Below are positions 8,421-16,747 of a stretch of DNA of 64,000 nt, piece by piece. Under the pieces are notes generated by a model. The model was not told the DNA's origin and did not search any database. It saw only the letters and a program-made list of their open reading frames with translations. The stretch is from assembly GCA_035591015.1 (NCBI GenBank), contig JAXIUW010022230.1:1-64000 (forward strand), given 5' to 3'. This stretch comes from Cephalothrix simula. Taxonomy: Eukaryota; Nemertea; Palaeonemertea; Archinemertea; Cephalotrichidae. Each line of letters begins with the position of its first letter. The first letter of the stretch is position 1. The position numbers and the translations under genes were made by a program.

Positions 8421-9692
8421 TTAAAGCACATGCATACCAAGCACAGTAATATCATCTCTGATGGTTGTTTGCCCGGCAAAGCTCTGAACATCGTAAATAA
8501 GTTTGCTTATTACTTTGTCAAAATCTTCTCTAGCATTAGTAAGCAAAAACTTTTCTAGCCGTGATGTTCCATATTCTTCATCGCCAGCATTTCGACATTC
8601 AACCAGCCCATCAGTGAACATCAGCAAGCGGTCATCTGGCATTAATCTTATGGTATCGCTAATGAATTTTATATCGTAGTAGCTACCCAAAAATGGTTCT
8701 TGGGGTAGCAGAGTTAAGCATTCTTGCTTGCTTGGCCTACAAACCAACAAGGGTTGATGACCACCACTAGCATAAATTAGAGTACCATCAGAGCTGTCGT
8801 AAACACAATAAAATGCAGTAACATAAGTGTCATTGAGCAGTTTGCACAGATCTTTGTTCATGGCATTCAAAACGTGGGCTGGGCTTTTGTGATTAGCAAT
8901 TGCATTTCTAAAAACAAGTTTGGTCATTAAGGTTACAAAGGCCGCATGCACTCCATGGCCGCAAACATCAACAATCAGTAAACCAATTTTTTCTCCGCCA
9001 TCCATAACTACCACATCATAAAGGTCGCCCCCCAATTTTTCAGCCGGAAGATATTGCGCACAGGTCTTATAGAGATTTGTAGCCGGCAATGCTTGTGGTA
9101 ATAGCGCGCGCTGAGTTCTCCAAGCCATCCTTAAATCTGACAAAAAAACAGAGTTCCGTTCTTTAAGCAAGTAGCTGTAATTTAGAACCATTTTCTGCAA
9201 GCGTGAAGCAGCAATATGCTGCTTTAGTCGTAGAATCAGCTCATCAAAGTGCAGAGGTTTAACGATAAGATCAGTAATGCCTAAGCGCAGTAGATCAATC
9301 TTATGTTCGGTGGTTATGTTCGGCACTAAAAGCACTACTGGAATTTGATAGTCAGAGCTTTGCGCTGCATAAACCAAATGCTGCGGGTCAATAATAATCT
9401 CTCCACAGCTAATCAGCACTAAGTCAAACTTAGAATCAGCAAGGCTTACCGGGGCATTACGGGTGATGCTATTAGTAGTGTTTTCAGCATGTGAACCAGA
9501 AGTTTTTTTAATGACATCAACAACTTGACCAAGGCTATTTTTACTGCTGATGATATAATTATTCTGCTGCAAATACTCAAGCAAATAGCGAGAATCAGTA
9601 TTGTAGGCCATAAACAATATTTTGGGAGGGCTTTCCAAAAAAGCCTGCTGTTCATCAGATAGATTAGGCATCAGTTTAGTCATCGTGGCCAA
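8421..9692 (-). CDS. PP2C/SpoIIE-type phosphatase with degenerate receiver domain
   Basis: A 423-aa cytosolic signalling protein. Residues about 23-160 fold like a response-regulator receiver: hydrophobic strands FDLVLIS and PVVLLVP, then a conserved lysine in IVKP (145). The phospho-acceptor Asp expected after FDLVLI is replaced by Ser95/Cys96, and the N-terminal acidic pair is absent (FMAYNTD). It is therefore probably a pseudo-receiver. A linker leads to an RsbU/SpoIIE phosphatase domain (about 200-423) that keeps the metal aspartates in GGDLYD, DVCGHG, TDGL and DDITVL. Such enzymes usually dephosphorylate an STAS antagonist in a partner-switching sigma-factor pathway. No anti-sigma, STAS or sigma gene is nearby, so the target is unknown. 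Confidence 0.85.
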   Translation of the reverse strand: MATMTKLMPNLSDEQQAFLESPPKILFMAYNTDSRYLLEYLQQNNYIISSKNSLGQVVDVIKKTSGSHAENTTNSITRNAPVSLADSKFDLVLISCGEIIIDPQHLVYAAQSSDYQIPVVLLVPNITTEHKIDLLRLGITDLIVKPLHFDELILRLKQHIAASRLQKMVLNYSYLLKERNSVFLSDLRMAWRTQRALLPQALPATNLYKTCAQYLPAEKLGGDLYDVVVMDGGEKIGLLIVDVCGHGVHAAFVTLMTKLVFRNAIANHKSPAHVLNAMNKDLCKLLNDTYVTAFYCVYDSSDGTLIYASGGHQPLLVCRPSKQECLTLLPQEPFLGSYYDIKFISDTIRLMPDDRLLMFTDGLVECRNAGDEEYGTSRLEKFLLTNAREDFDKVISKLIYDVQSFAGQTTIRDDITVLGMHVL

Positions 9693-9784
9693 TTTTGAGC
9701 ATTATTTACGAATAGTTTTGAAAAATACAGAGAGCACGCCCTCAAATTCATAAACGGTTCAAAAGCGAGTTTTGTTTGCTCAAT

Positions 9785-9814
9785 GTTTATTGGTGCAATA
9801 TTTATTGGCACAAT
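9785..9814. repeat. Two 15-bp direct repeats
   Basis: TTTATTGGTGCAATA is followed immediately by TTTATTGGCACAATG in the gap between the phosphatase and HEAT-protein genes. This is one of many short imperfect tandem repeats of 11-15 bp in this window. Confidence 0.6.
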
Positions 9815-9923
9815 GCTAGATGTAGCCTTTATTGCATGATGATTAATAATCTTACTCAATATACTCAGTAAGATTCTAAATAAGCTATTTGTGGATTAAT
9901 TAGAACCAGCCTATAGACTTAAT

Positions 9924-11003
9924 TTAGGGCGCAGTCGGCGCAGTTACACCGCTTCTATCAGCTGGTAGAGGCGTATTCTCAAGTAAGGTTGCAGCCAGAT
10001 TTTTAATTTGCGCAATATCTGATGCCTCAGAGTAGTAAAGCAGCGCATCACGAGCATTATCGGTATTCATGATGGCTAAGGCCCTAATGGCAGCCAGTCG
10101 TACCGTGAGCGAACCATCATTAGTAACTCGATCTAAAAGAGATAAAAAACTAGCCTCTAGAGGATGACTGCCTAAGGCCTCACAAATACGTGATCGCACC
10201 GCCGGCACTGCTTCATTAGCTAGAGCAGAAATCAGATTATCTACAACGGTTTGGCCACTGGCCTTAGCCAAGGCTAGCGCAGCCATGGCTCTAACCTTCC
10301 AAGACGAATCACTTTCTAAGGCTCTAATGGGTATGACTGCATCATTTATGCTGGGCAGTAAAGATAAACCCATTGCAGCAACTTCTCTTACTTCGGGTCG
10401 TGCGTCTTCGGCCAGTGCTTGGGCAAGTGAACTTTCTGCCGATGGAGCCATAAACTCGCCTAATGAAATAGCGGCTTGCTCACGAACTTCCCAGCTATCA
10501 TCATTAGCTAAGGCATCAGCAAGCACAGCTTGACTTAAAGCACTTTTATAATTGCTAAGAGAACTCATTGTAGTCAACCGTACTTCTGAAGCCGGATCAG
10601 ATGCACCGTAGGTTACAATGCTCTCTAGCGCACTTGAAGTTCCGATTCTGCCCAATGCCCAAGCTGCTTTAGCGCGAATAGTAAAGGCCGTCGCATGTTG
10701 CAGAGCAAAAGTTAAAGCACTCTCGGCAGCAGCAACTCGCATCTCTCCCAACACAATAGCAGCGTATTCTTGCTTTTGCTGCGTCTCTCCAAATCTTAGT
10801 TGCCAAATGCAGCTGTCGGGTGTTTGGCACATTTCTTCACTAACGCTTTGCGCCGCAGCCCACGCTGACCACAACATACAAGCTAGTCCAACCGCTAAGG
10901 CTATCAATAATATTATGGGTAGTCTAAAAGTATCTCGCACGCCAATTTTGGTAGGTAAAAGTATTCTACGCACATAGTAATAAGTATATTGAACAATTAG
11001 CAC
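9924..11003 (-). CDS. Membrane-anchored or exported HEAT-repeat protein
   Basis: This 359-aa protein has a long N-terminal region with one hydrophobic segment (about residues 28-50), which acts as an anchor or uncleaved signal. Eight or so HEAT/PBS-lyase-like repeats of about 31 residues follow, recognisable by recurring blocks such as WEVREQAAISLGE, PEVREVAAMGL and WKVRAMAALALAKA. HEAT solenoids are binding scaffolds, and I infer a periplasmic protein-protein interaction role. A shorter start nearer the hydrophobic segment is possible. It is divergent from nuoA, with 146 bp between them. Confidence 0.75.
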   Translation of the reverse strand: MLIVQYTYYYVRRILLPTKIGVRDTFRLPIILLIALAVGLACMLWSAWAAAQSVSEEMCQTPDSCIWQLRFGETQQKQEYAAIVLGEMRVAAAESALTFALQHATAFTIRAKAAWALGRIGTSSALESIVTYGASDPASEVRLTTMSSLSNYKSALSQAVLADALANDDSWEVREQAAISLGEFMAPSAESSLAQALAEDARPEVREVAAMGLSLLPSINDAVIPIRALESDSSWKVRAMAALALAKASGQTVVDNLISALANEAVPAVRSRICEALGSHPLEASFLSLLDRVTNDGSLTVRLAAIRALAIMNTDNARDALLYYSEASDIAQIKNLAATLLENTPLPADRSGVTAPTAP

Positions 11004-11029
11004 TTGTTAAAGCTATTTGTTAAAGCTGT
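11004..11029. repeat. Two 13-bp direct repeats before the HEAT-repeat gene
   Basis: TTGTTAAAGCTAT and TTGTTAAAGCTGT are adjacent and end exactly at the HEAT-repeat gene's predicted start (minus strand). They therefore occupy its ribosome-binding region. Confidence 0.6.
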
Positions 11030-11149
11030 TTTTTATGATGTTCTTAGCGTATGGACTTAAGATTGTGTTATGGCATCTATTTTTGTGAATAAACAATTCA
11101 TGTATGCTATGCTTACTGCAAGTTTTATGGGCAGGCAACAATACGCAGC

Positions 11150-11509
11150 ATGGAAACAATAGAATATATCCCGGTCGGTTTGATGTTTGGATTAGCTCTA
11201 GGGCTAGGTCTGCTATTTACTCTGTTGGGAGTTTTGATTGGACCACGAGGCAAGAGTGCCAACAAAGTAATGCCCTTTGAGTCCGGAATGCCTTCGCAAG
11301 GGTCTGAATTTAAGCGTTATAATGTACGATTTTATATGATAGCACTGAGCTTTTTAGTGTTTGATGTTGAGATAATTTTCTTTTATCCGTGGGCAGTGGC
11401 CTTCCGTGAACTTGGATGGCACGGTTTTATAGCTATGAGCGTGTTTGCTACGCTGCTTATCATCGGGTTGCTCTATGATTGGAGAAAAGGTATTCTTGAG
11501 TGGCAATAG
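11150..11509 (+). CDS. nuoA: NADH-quinone oxidoreductase subunit A
   Basis: A membrane subunit of complex I, 119 aa, with three transmembrane helices. The conserved loop between helices 1 and 2 reads KVMPFESGMPS, followed by RYNVRFYMIALSFLVFDVE, both diagnostic of NuoA. Length is normal. It opens the complex I cluster but is followed by a 301-bp gap rather than by nuoB directly, so nuoB may have its own promoter. Confidence 0.96.
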   Translation: METIEYIPVGLMFGLALGLGLLFTLLGVLIGPRGKSANKVMPFESGMPSQGSEFKRYNVRFYMIALSFLVFDVEIIFFYPWAVAFRELGWHGFIAMSVFATLLIIGLLYDWRKGILEWQ

Positions 11510-11810
11510 TGCGATTTAACTATGCCTTTAGCCACTTAGTACATGGTACAGAGCACTTAGTATATAACACTTAAAATATAGCATTCAGTAATTAAGTAGT
11601 AATTAGTAATATAGATTGTATTACATAGCTGTATAACCTACATAGCCTATACAGCTTATATATTTGAAAGGGTTAGTGTATTTGGTAGCTATATCCGCGA
11701 GTATGTCGTAAATATATCATGCCTATTTAGTGAGTATATTTTGGGCATAAATTAGTTTTGACAGCAAAATATTTAATGCTAAAACAACCATTTAAGCAAA
11801 TTAACCGATT
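11510..11810. repeat. nuoA-nuoB gap with 14-bp degenerate repeats
   Basis: There is no gene in this 301-bp gap. Three successive 14-mers, GCACTTAGTATATA, ACACTTAAAATATA and GCATTCAGTAATTA, occupy 11553-11594, and a further related element, GCCACTTAGTAC, lies at 11531. The remainder is AT-rich and also loosely repetitive (TACATAGC twice near 11622-11645). Confidence 0.6.
11758..11785 (+). promoter_or_regulatory. Possible promoter of nuoB
   Basis: A perfect -35 TTGACA (11758-11763) is followed after 16 bp by TAAAAC (11780-11785), a four-of-six -10 match, 25 bp before the nuoB ATG. The spacing is acceptable but the -10 is weak. Confidence 0.35.
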
Positions 11811-12338
11811 ATGAGCGAAAAATTTCCTCAAGGTGAAAGTTTTATCACCACCAAGCTGAATGATGTTATCAACTGGTCACGGAAATTTTCACTATTCCAG
11901 TATCCATTTGTAACCGCTTGTTGTGGCATGGAGTTTATGTCTCTGTACGGTGCTCACTATGATGGTTCACGGTTTGGCTGCGAAATACCACGGTTTTCAC
12001 CACGTCAGGCAGATTTACTATTTGTGGTGGGTACTGTTAATCATAAAATGGCTCCAATACTAAAGCTGGTTTATGAGCAAATGGCTGATCCTAAATGGGT
12101 TATTGCTTTTGGAGCCTGTGCTTCATCGGGTGGCTTTTATCAAAACTATGCGGCAGTACCGGGAATAGACAGAATTATACCCGTAGACATATACATTGCA
12201 GGTTGTCCACCACGACCAGAGGCGGTGCTTGACGGCATCAAACTTCTTCAAGAAAAAATCCAAAAAACGGGGCCACGTGGTCCATCAGCGATTAATCCGC
12301 TTCAAACTAAAGATGATTTACTGCTTTCACGAGATTAA
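11811..12338 (+). CDS. nuoB: NADH-quinone oxidoreductase subunit B
   Basis: Carries iron-sulfur cluster N2, the last redox centre before quinone in complex I. The 175-aa protein has the ligand motifs TACCGMEFMS, GACASSGG and GCPPRPEAVLDG, which supply the adjacent cysteine pair and two further cysteines. It is peripheral, bound at the membrane interface with NuoC, D, H and I. It is followed 21 bp later by nuoC. Confidence 0.97.
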   Translation: MSEKFPQGESFITTKLNDVINWSRKFSLFQYPFVTACCGMEFMSLYGAHYDGSRFGCEIPRFSPRQADLLFVVGTVNHKMAPILKLVYEQMADPKWVIAFGACASSGGFYQNYAAVPGIDRIIPVDIYIAGCPPRPEAVLDGIKLLQEKIQKTGPRGPSAINPLQTKDDLLLSRD

Positions 12339-12359
12339 AACAACCCATCAATCAGCACA

Positions 12360-12896
12360 TTGAGTACCACAGTCAGTATTACAGAAGCACTAAGTTCAAA
12401 GTTCAAAATTGTCCACAGTCATAGCGAACATGGGCAAGAGACGGTTGTACTAGAGAAAGATCAATTGCACTCGGCAATGCAGTTTCTGCGTGATGATCCG
12501 CAGATGCATTTTGAAATGATGATTGATCTTAGTGCAGTAGACTTTTATCCTCAGCCTAAGTTTGAGGTTGTCTACCATCTAAAATCGCTACAACATGGGC
12601 ATAGACTGCGTGTGAAGGTAGAGCTTAGTCGTGAAGCAGCCGTAATTGATAGCATTCATGATTTATATGCCTGCGCTGATTGGTACGAGCGTGAATGTAG
12701 CGAAATGTATGGCATAAAGTTCAACAACCATCCTAATCCAAAATTCTTGCTTTTGTATGATGGTTTTCGTGGCTATCCGCTACGCAAAGACTACGATAAA
12801 TTTGTGATGCAGCCCTTGGTGCCAATGCGTACCGTGGTTGAAGATCGTGATTATGGCGAAAAATTTTACCCTGTAGACGAACAGAAAGATGATTGA
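12360..12896 (+). CDS. nuoC: NADH-quinone oxidoreductase subunit C (30 kDa)
   Basis: A structural subunit of the Q-module of complex I, 178 aa, with the family segments WYERECSEMYGIKF and GYPLRKDYDK. The start is TTG at 12360, since no ATG precedes conserved sequence. The stop overlaps nuoD by 8 bp, implying translational coupling. NuoC and NuoD are separate here, not fused as in E. coli. Confidence 0.95.
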   Translation: MSTTVSITEALSSKFKIVHSHSEHGQETVVLEKDQLHSAMQFLRDDPQMHFEMMIDLSAVDFYPQPKFEVVYHLKSLQHGHRLRVKVELSREAAVIDSIHDLYACADWYERECSEMYGIKFNNHPNPKFLLLYDGFRGYPLRKDYDKFVMQPLVPMRTVVEDRDYGEKFYPVDEQKDD

Positions 12897-14079
12897 GAAT
12901 AGTTATCGTGATGTAGGCGATAAAATGCAGATTCAAATCGGACCTTCGCATCCGATGACCCACGGTATAGTAAGGTTTTCGGCTGTATTAGATGGTGAGG
13001 TGGTGGTAAAACTTGATACCGAGATAGGCTATCTGCATCGTGGCTTTGAAAAAGAGGCCGAGAGTTCTTCATACATACAAATTATTCCCTATACAGATCG
13101 CCTTAATTACGTTTCACCGCTAATTAATAACGTTGGTTACTCAATGGCGGTAGAAAAGCTGTTTGGAGTTGAGGTTCCACGCCGTGCAGAGTTTATTCGG
13201 GTGATTATGATGGAAATCTCACGGATAACTGATCATCTTACCTGCAATGGTGCCACGGCTATGGAGTTGGGAGCGATGACGGTTTTTCTGTACTTTATGA
13301 AGGCGCGTGAGTTTCTGTGGGAGCTGGTTGAAGAAGTTACCGGCGCACGCTTGACAACAAATTGGACAAGAATTGGTGGTAATGCCAATGACTTACCTGC
13401 GGGCTTTTTGACTATGCTTGAAGACCGCTTGCGTGATGTTGAAAAGGTGCTTGATGAAGGTGAGCGACTATTACTCAAAAATAAAATATTTATTGATCGC
13501 ATTGACGGCATTGGAGTTATCAGCAAAGAAAGAGCTCTGCAACACGCCTTTAGCGGACCACTGTTGCGTGCCTGCGGAGTTGCCTATGATGTTCGCCGTG
13601 CCGAGCCTTATTCTATTTATCCAGAGCTAGACTTTGAAATTCCAGTAGGCAGTACGGGCGACTGCTATGATCGCTTTTTGGTACGAATGGAAGAAATGCG
13701 GCAAAGTATCAGTATTATTCGTCAAGCCATTGATAAGCTGCCTCCCGGGGATATAATCAATCATGATCGGCGATTGCATTATCCAGACAAAAACGAGGTC
13801 TACGGAAATATAGAAGGTTTGATTGACCACTTTATGATTGTCATGGAGGGGCCAAAGCCACCTCCGGGCGAAGTTTATACGCCAGTTGAAGGTGGAAACG
13901 GCGAATTAGGCTTTTATATAGTCTCTGATGGTAGTAAACACCCGCTAAAGTGCCGAGTGCGCCCACCATGCTTTAATTATACGCAGGCCATGCCTGAGAT
14001 GACTATTGGGCATTACTTGGCTGATATTGTTCCAATTTTTGGTTCAATAAACATGATTGGTGGCGAGCTAGAGCGTTAA
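12889..14079 (+). CDS. nuoD: NADH-quinone oxidoreductase subunit D (49 kDa)
   Basis: The Q-module subunit that forms the quinone cavity, 396 aa. Diagnostic segments are GPSHPMTHG near the N-terminus, YLHRGFEK, and the C-terminal GGELER, where the last Arg is typical. The ATG at 12889 overlaps the nuoC stop. In most bacteria nuoE, nuoF and nuoG follow; here a 200-bp gap and an unrelated small membrane protein come next. Confidence 0.97.
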   Translation: MIENSYRDVGDKMQIQIGPSHPMTHGIVRFSAVLDGEVVVKLDTEIGYLHRGFEKEAESSSYIQIIPYTDRLNYVSPLINNVGYSMAVEKLFGVEVPRRAEFIRVIMMEISRITDHLTCNGATAMELGAMTVFLYFMKAREFLWELVEEVTGARLTTNWTRIGGNANDLPAGFLTMLEDRLRDVEKVLDEGERLLLKNKIFIDRIDGIGVISKERALQHAFSGPLLRACGVAYDVRRAEPYSIYPELDFEIPVGSTGDCYDRFLVRMEEMRQSISIIRQAIDKLPPGDIINHDRRLHYPDKNEVYGNIEGLIDHFMIVMEGPKPPPGEVYTPVEGGNGELGFYIVSDGSKHPLKCRVRPPCFNYTQAMPEMTIGHYLADIVPIFGSINMIGGELER

Positions 14080-14278
14080 GAGGCATTTATTATACATGGG
14101 GAATGACACCCTTGTTGACGCAATAGAATTGCACTGACAATAAATTGTGCTAAAAATAAGCTAAGCGTAATTAGTTGCTTATCAGTCAATGGTTTATTAT
14201 TAAAGCGTGTAGACTAAGGGATTAGTCAAGAAAAATATTGTTGTGTCTATATAAAATTAATTATTTGAAAATTCTACT

Positions 14279-14665
14279 ATGAATGAAATAAAATATTCAA
14301 TGTGGCTAAGGGTTTTACTAGGAGTGCTAGGAGTACTTATATTGTGTACAACCCTTCCAGCATATTTTAATACAGCTATCAATCCGGCATTGGCCAATCT
14401 GTCAGGAGTGCCTGCAAGTCTTGGCTCAGTTTCTGGAGCATTTCTAGGCCGTCAGCTCACACTTGCTTTAATTGCAATTTATGGTGCGGTTTTTGGTACA
14501 CGTCAGCCCATGCTTATAGGAGCATTTGCAATGGCATCTTTTAATTTACACGATGCATTTTTTCTATCAACATTTGGGACTAGCTATGTTGGAGCAATAG
14601 CAGGTCTAGTTTTGGGTGGGTTAGCATTAGCCGTATTGGTGTTAGTTTACCTGAAAAAAAATTGA
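14279..14665 (+). CDS. Small four-helix membrane protein of unknown function between nuoD and nuoH
   Basis: This 128-aa protein has four predicted transmembrane helices (about 9-30, 55-75, 80-98 and 102-124) and a short Lys-rich C-terminus. A histidine and aspartate (NLHDAFF) sit near helix 3. It resembles small DUF4345/DUF4267-like membrane proteins in layout only; I do not recognise a family with confidence. It occupies the place where nuoE, F and G usually lie and is on the same strand, 69 bp before nuoH. That could reflect a complex I accessory role or chance. Confidence 0.6.
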   Translation: MNEIKYSMWLRVLLGVLGVLILCTTLPAYFNTAINPALANLSGVPASLGSVSGAFLGRQLTLALIAIYGAVFGTRQPMLIGAFAMASFNLHDAFFLSTFGTSYVGAIAGLVLGGLALAVLVLVYLKKN

Positions 14666-14733
14666 ACAACACACATAACAAGATACTCTAGCTGACGGCT
14701 AATCGTCGCTGAGTTTGGTCATTAGGATAACTT

Positions 14734-15828
14734 ATGGGAGCAGAATCTATAGCCATTTACGTTGGTATTGCGGTAGCAAAAATGCTAGTGATCATCTTAG
14801 GCTTTGTGATGCTGGTGGCCACACTACTAACCTTGATGGAACGCAAGTGGATGAGTGCTGTGCAAGATCGCATTGGACCCAATCGTGCTAATCTGCCATG
14901 GAATAACTTTAGAGGTCGTGGAGCCTTGCACATGGCTGCTGATGGTCTAAAATCAATCTTTAAGGAAGATACTGTACCAGCAGGTGCAGACCGCTTAATC
15001 TTTACTTTAGCGCCCTTCTTTGGGTTCATCCCAGCCGTTGTGATTTGGGCAGTTATTCCAGTTGCCGACCCTATTGGTGGCTTTAGTTTTCAGATTACAG
15101 ATGTACATACGGGCATTTTATTAATCTTTGCTCTAACCTCTATCGGCGTTTATGGAACAGTTCTGGCCGGATGGAGTTCTAACAACAAGTATGCGCTGTT
15201 AGGAGCGGCTAGAGGTAGCTCACAAATGCTGTCTTATGAGGTGTTTTTGGGTTTATCGTTGGTTGGGGTGTTCATGTTGGTTGGCTCTGTGCAGGTCAGT
15301 GCTATTGTTGCTTATCAGAATACATATTGGTTTAACCTAATTCCTAAGTGGGGCATCATAACTCAGCCGTTGGGCTTTTTGCTATTTTTTACGGCTATGC
15401 TGGCAGAGGCCAAACGCTTGCCCTTTGACAGCCCCGAGGGTGAATCAGAAATTATTGCCGGCTATTTTATTGAGTATTCTGGAATGCGCTTTTCGGCATT
15501 TATGTTAGCTGAATATGCGGCGATAGTAGGCATTGGAGCTCTTACGGCAACTTTATTTTTGGGAGGCTATCATATTCCATGGATAGTCGGTGATAATTTT
15601 CAGCTGTTAGATATAGTGGTGCCGCTGCCAACATGGCTGGTGCGTGCGCTTCAGATATTGTCGTTTTGTGTGAAAACGGTGGGACTGTGTTGGTTTGTGA
15701 TTATTCTGCGCTGGACTATTCCTCGGTTTCGCTTTGATCAGATTATGGATTTGGGTTGGAAGCGTCTTTTGCCACTAAGCCTTATTAATATAGGGGTTAC
15801 TGGGGTGATTATATTGCTGTTTAGCTAG
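14734..15828 (+). CDS. nuoH: NADH-quinone oxidoreductase subunit H
   Basis: A membrane-arm subunit that forms the quinone entry site, 364 aa with eight transmembrane helices. Conserved blocks are ERKWMSAVQDRIGPNRA, DGLKSIFKED, RLPFDSPEGESEIIAGYFIEYSGMRFS and RWTIPRFRFDQIMDLGWK. An AGGATA ribosome site precedes the ATG. It is followed 9 bp later by nuoI. Confidence 0.97.
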   Translation: MGAESIAIYVGIAVAKMLVIILGFVMLVATLLTLMERKWMSAVQDRIGPNRANLPWNNFRGRGALHMAADGLKSIFKEDTVPAGADRLIFTLAPFFGFIPAVVIWAVIPVADPIGGFSFQITDVHTGILLIFALTSIGVYGTVLAGWSSNNKYALLGAARGSSQMLSYEVFLGLSLVGVFMLVGSVQVSAIVAYQNTYWFNLIPKWGIITQPLGFLLFFTAMLAEAKRLPFDSPEGESEIIAGYFIEYSGMRFSAFMLAEYAAIVGIGALTATLFLGGYHIPWIVGDNFQLLDIVVPLPTWLVRALQILSFCVKTVGLCWFVIILRWTIPRFRFDQIMDLGWKRLLPLSLINIGVTGVIILLFS

Positions 15829-15837
15829 GATAGTATT

Positions 15838-16413
15838 ATGGAAACTAAAGTAAAGAAAGTACGCCGTGAAAAGAGCTTTTGGATTAATCTTTACATTCCG
15901 GCGATTGTAGCTGGGTTAAGGATTACGATGCGGCATTTTTTCCGTAATATTTTTGGTAAGCGTGATGTAGTTACGGTGCAGTATCCTGAAGAGCAACGCC
16001 GAGTAGCGCCACGCTATCGTGGGCGGCATCGACTAACGGTGCGTGAAGATGGTTTTATTAAGTGCGTAGCTTGCTACATGTGCGAAGAGATTTGCCCGGC
16101 CAACTGCATTCATATAGAAGCCGGAGAGGTTGAAGATAAATCCATTGAGAAATATCCGGTGGTCTTTAGTATTAATGAATTGCGTTGCGTGTTTTGCGGC
16201 CTTTGCGTTGAGGCCTGTCCCAAAGATGCTATTCGGATGGATACGGGCATTATATCACTGGCCAGCGATAGTCGTGATGAGTTTAATTACACACGTGACA
16301 TGTTAAAAGACGCAGCCCGCAGTAATCCATTTACAAAATATAAAGAAACACCGCTGCCTTTAACTGATGATGAAGCCCTGCCTCACTCAAAGGGTAGAGT
16401 AGCCGGAAAATGA
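15838..16413 (+). CDS. nuoI: NADH-quinone oxidoreductase subunit I
   Basis: Holds two [4Fe-4S] clusters in the electron path of complex I. The 191-aa protein has [12 protein letters not shown] and [12 protein letters not shown] as ligand motifs (Cys-x2-Cys-x2-Cys-x3-Cys-Pro, twice), with a basic N-terminal helix region before them. It ends the cluster; nuoJ-N do not follow, and the next gene is convergent 334 bp away. Confidence 0.96.
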   Translation: METKVKKVRREKSFWINLYIPAIVAGLRITMRHFFRNIFGKRDVVTVQYPEEQRRVAPRYRGRHRLTVREDGFIKCVACYMCEEICPANCIHIEAGEVEDKSIEKYPVVFSINELRCVFCGLCVEACPKDAIRMDTGIISLASDSRDEFNYTRDMLKDAARSNPFTKYKETPLPLTDDEALPHSKGRVAGK

Positions 16414-16747
16414 GTGCAGAGTACCTCATTCTAGCCGAGGTAGCCATTCCTTGACGATACTATAGCAACCCTAAGACTCCCCCCTTCCCCCTGCGGCTTG
16501 CCTGTCTTTTAAGTTGGCTAGACTTCTCGGTATAGCATTAAAAGCCTCTACTTATTCAATATAACTCGCTTACATACTATTTTTGAGTGTATGTGTTTGT
16601 AAACATGCCTAATGCGTAGTGGGCCTTATTTTGCTGCTGAGAGGCTTTGACAGCCCAAAACTAGCCGTACAGAAAGTAGCTCCCTCCCCCAAAAGAAGGT
16701 AGTCCTCTTTTTTAAGATGAACAAATGAAGATTATCGGAGAGTCTTT
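16414..16747. other. Gap after nuoI
   Basis: No gene is visible. A small inverted repeat TACCTC/GAGGTA (16422-16442) lies just past the nuoI stop but lacks a T-tract, so I do not call a terminator. Pyrimidine-rich runs at about 16480-16500 and 16681-16690 have no recognised role. Confidence 0.4.

Noticed and set aside
8349-8558. 69-aa plus-strand ORF
   Set aside because: It overlaps the tRNA-Glu 5' end and its promoter, and the phosphatase gene, antisense to all.
16422-16442. Terminator after nuoI
   Set aside because: The 6-bp stem is short and no T-run follows.
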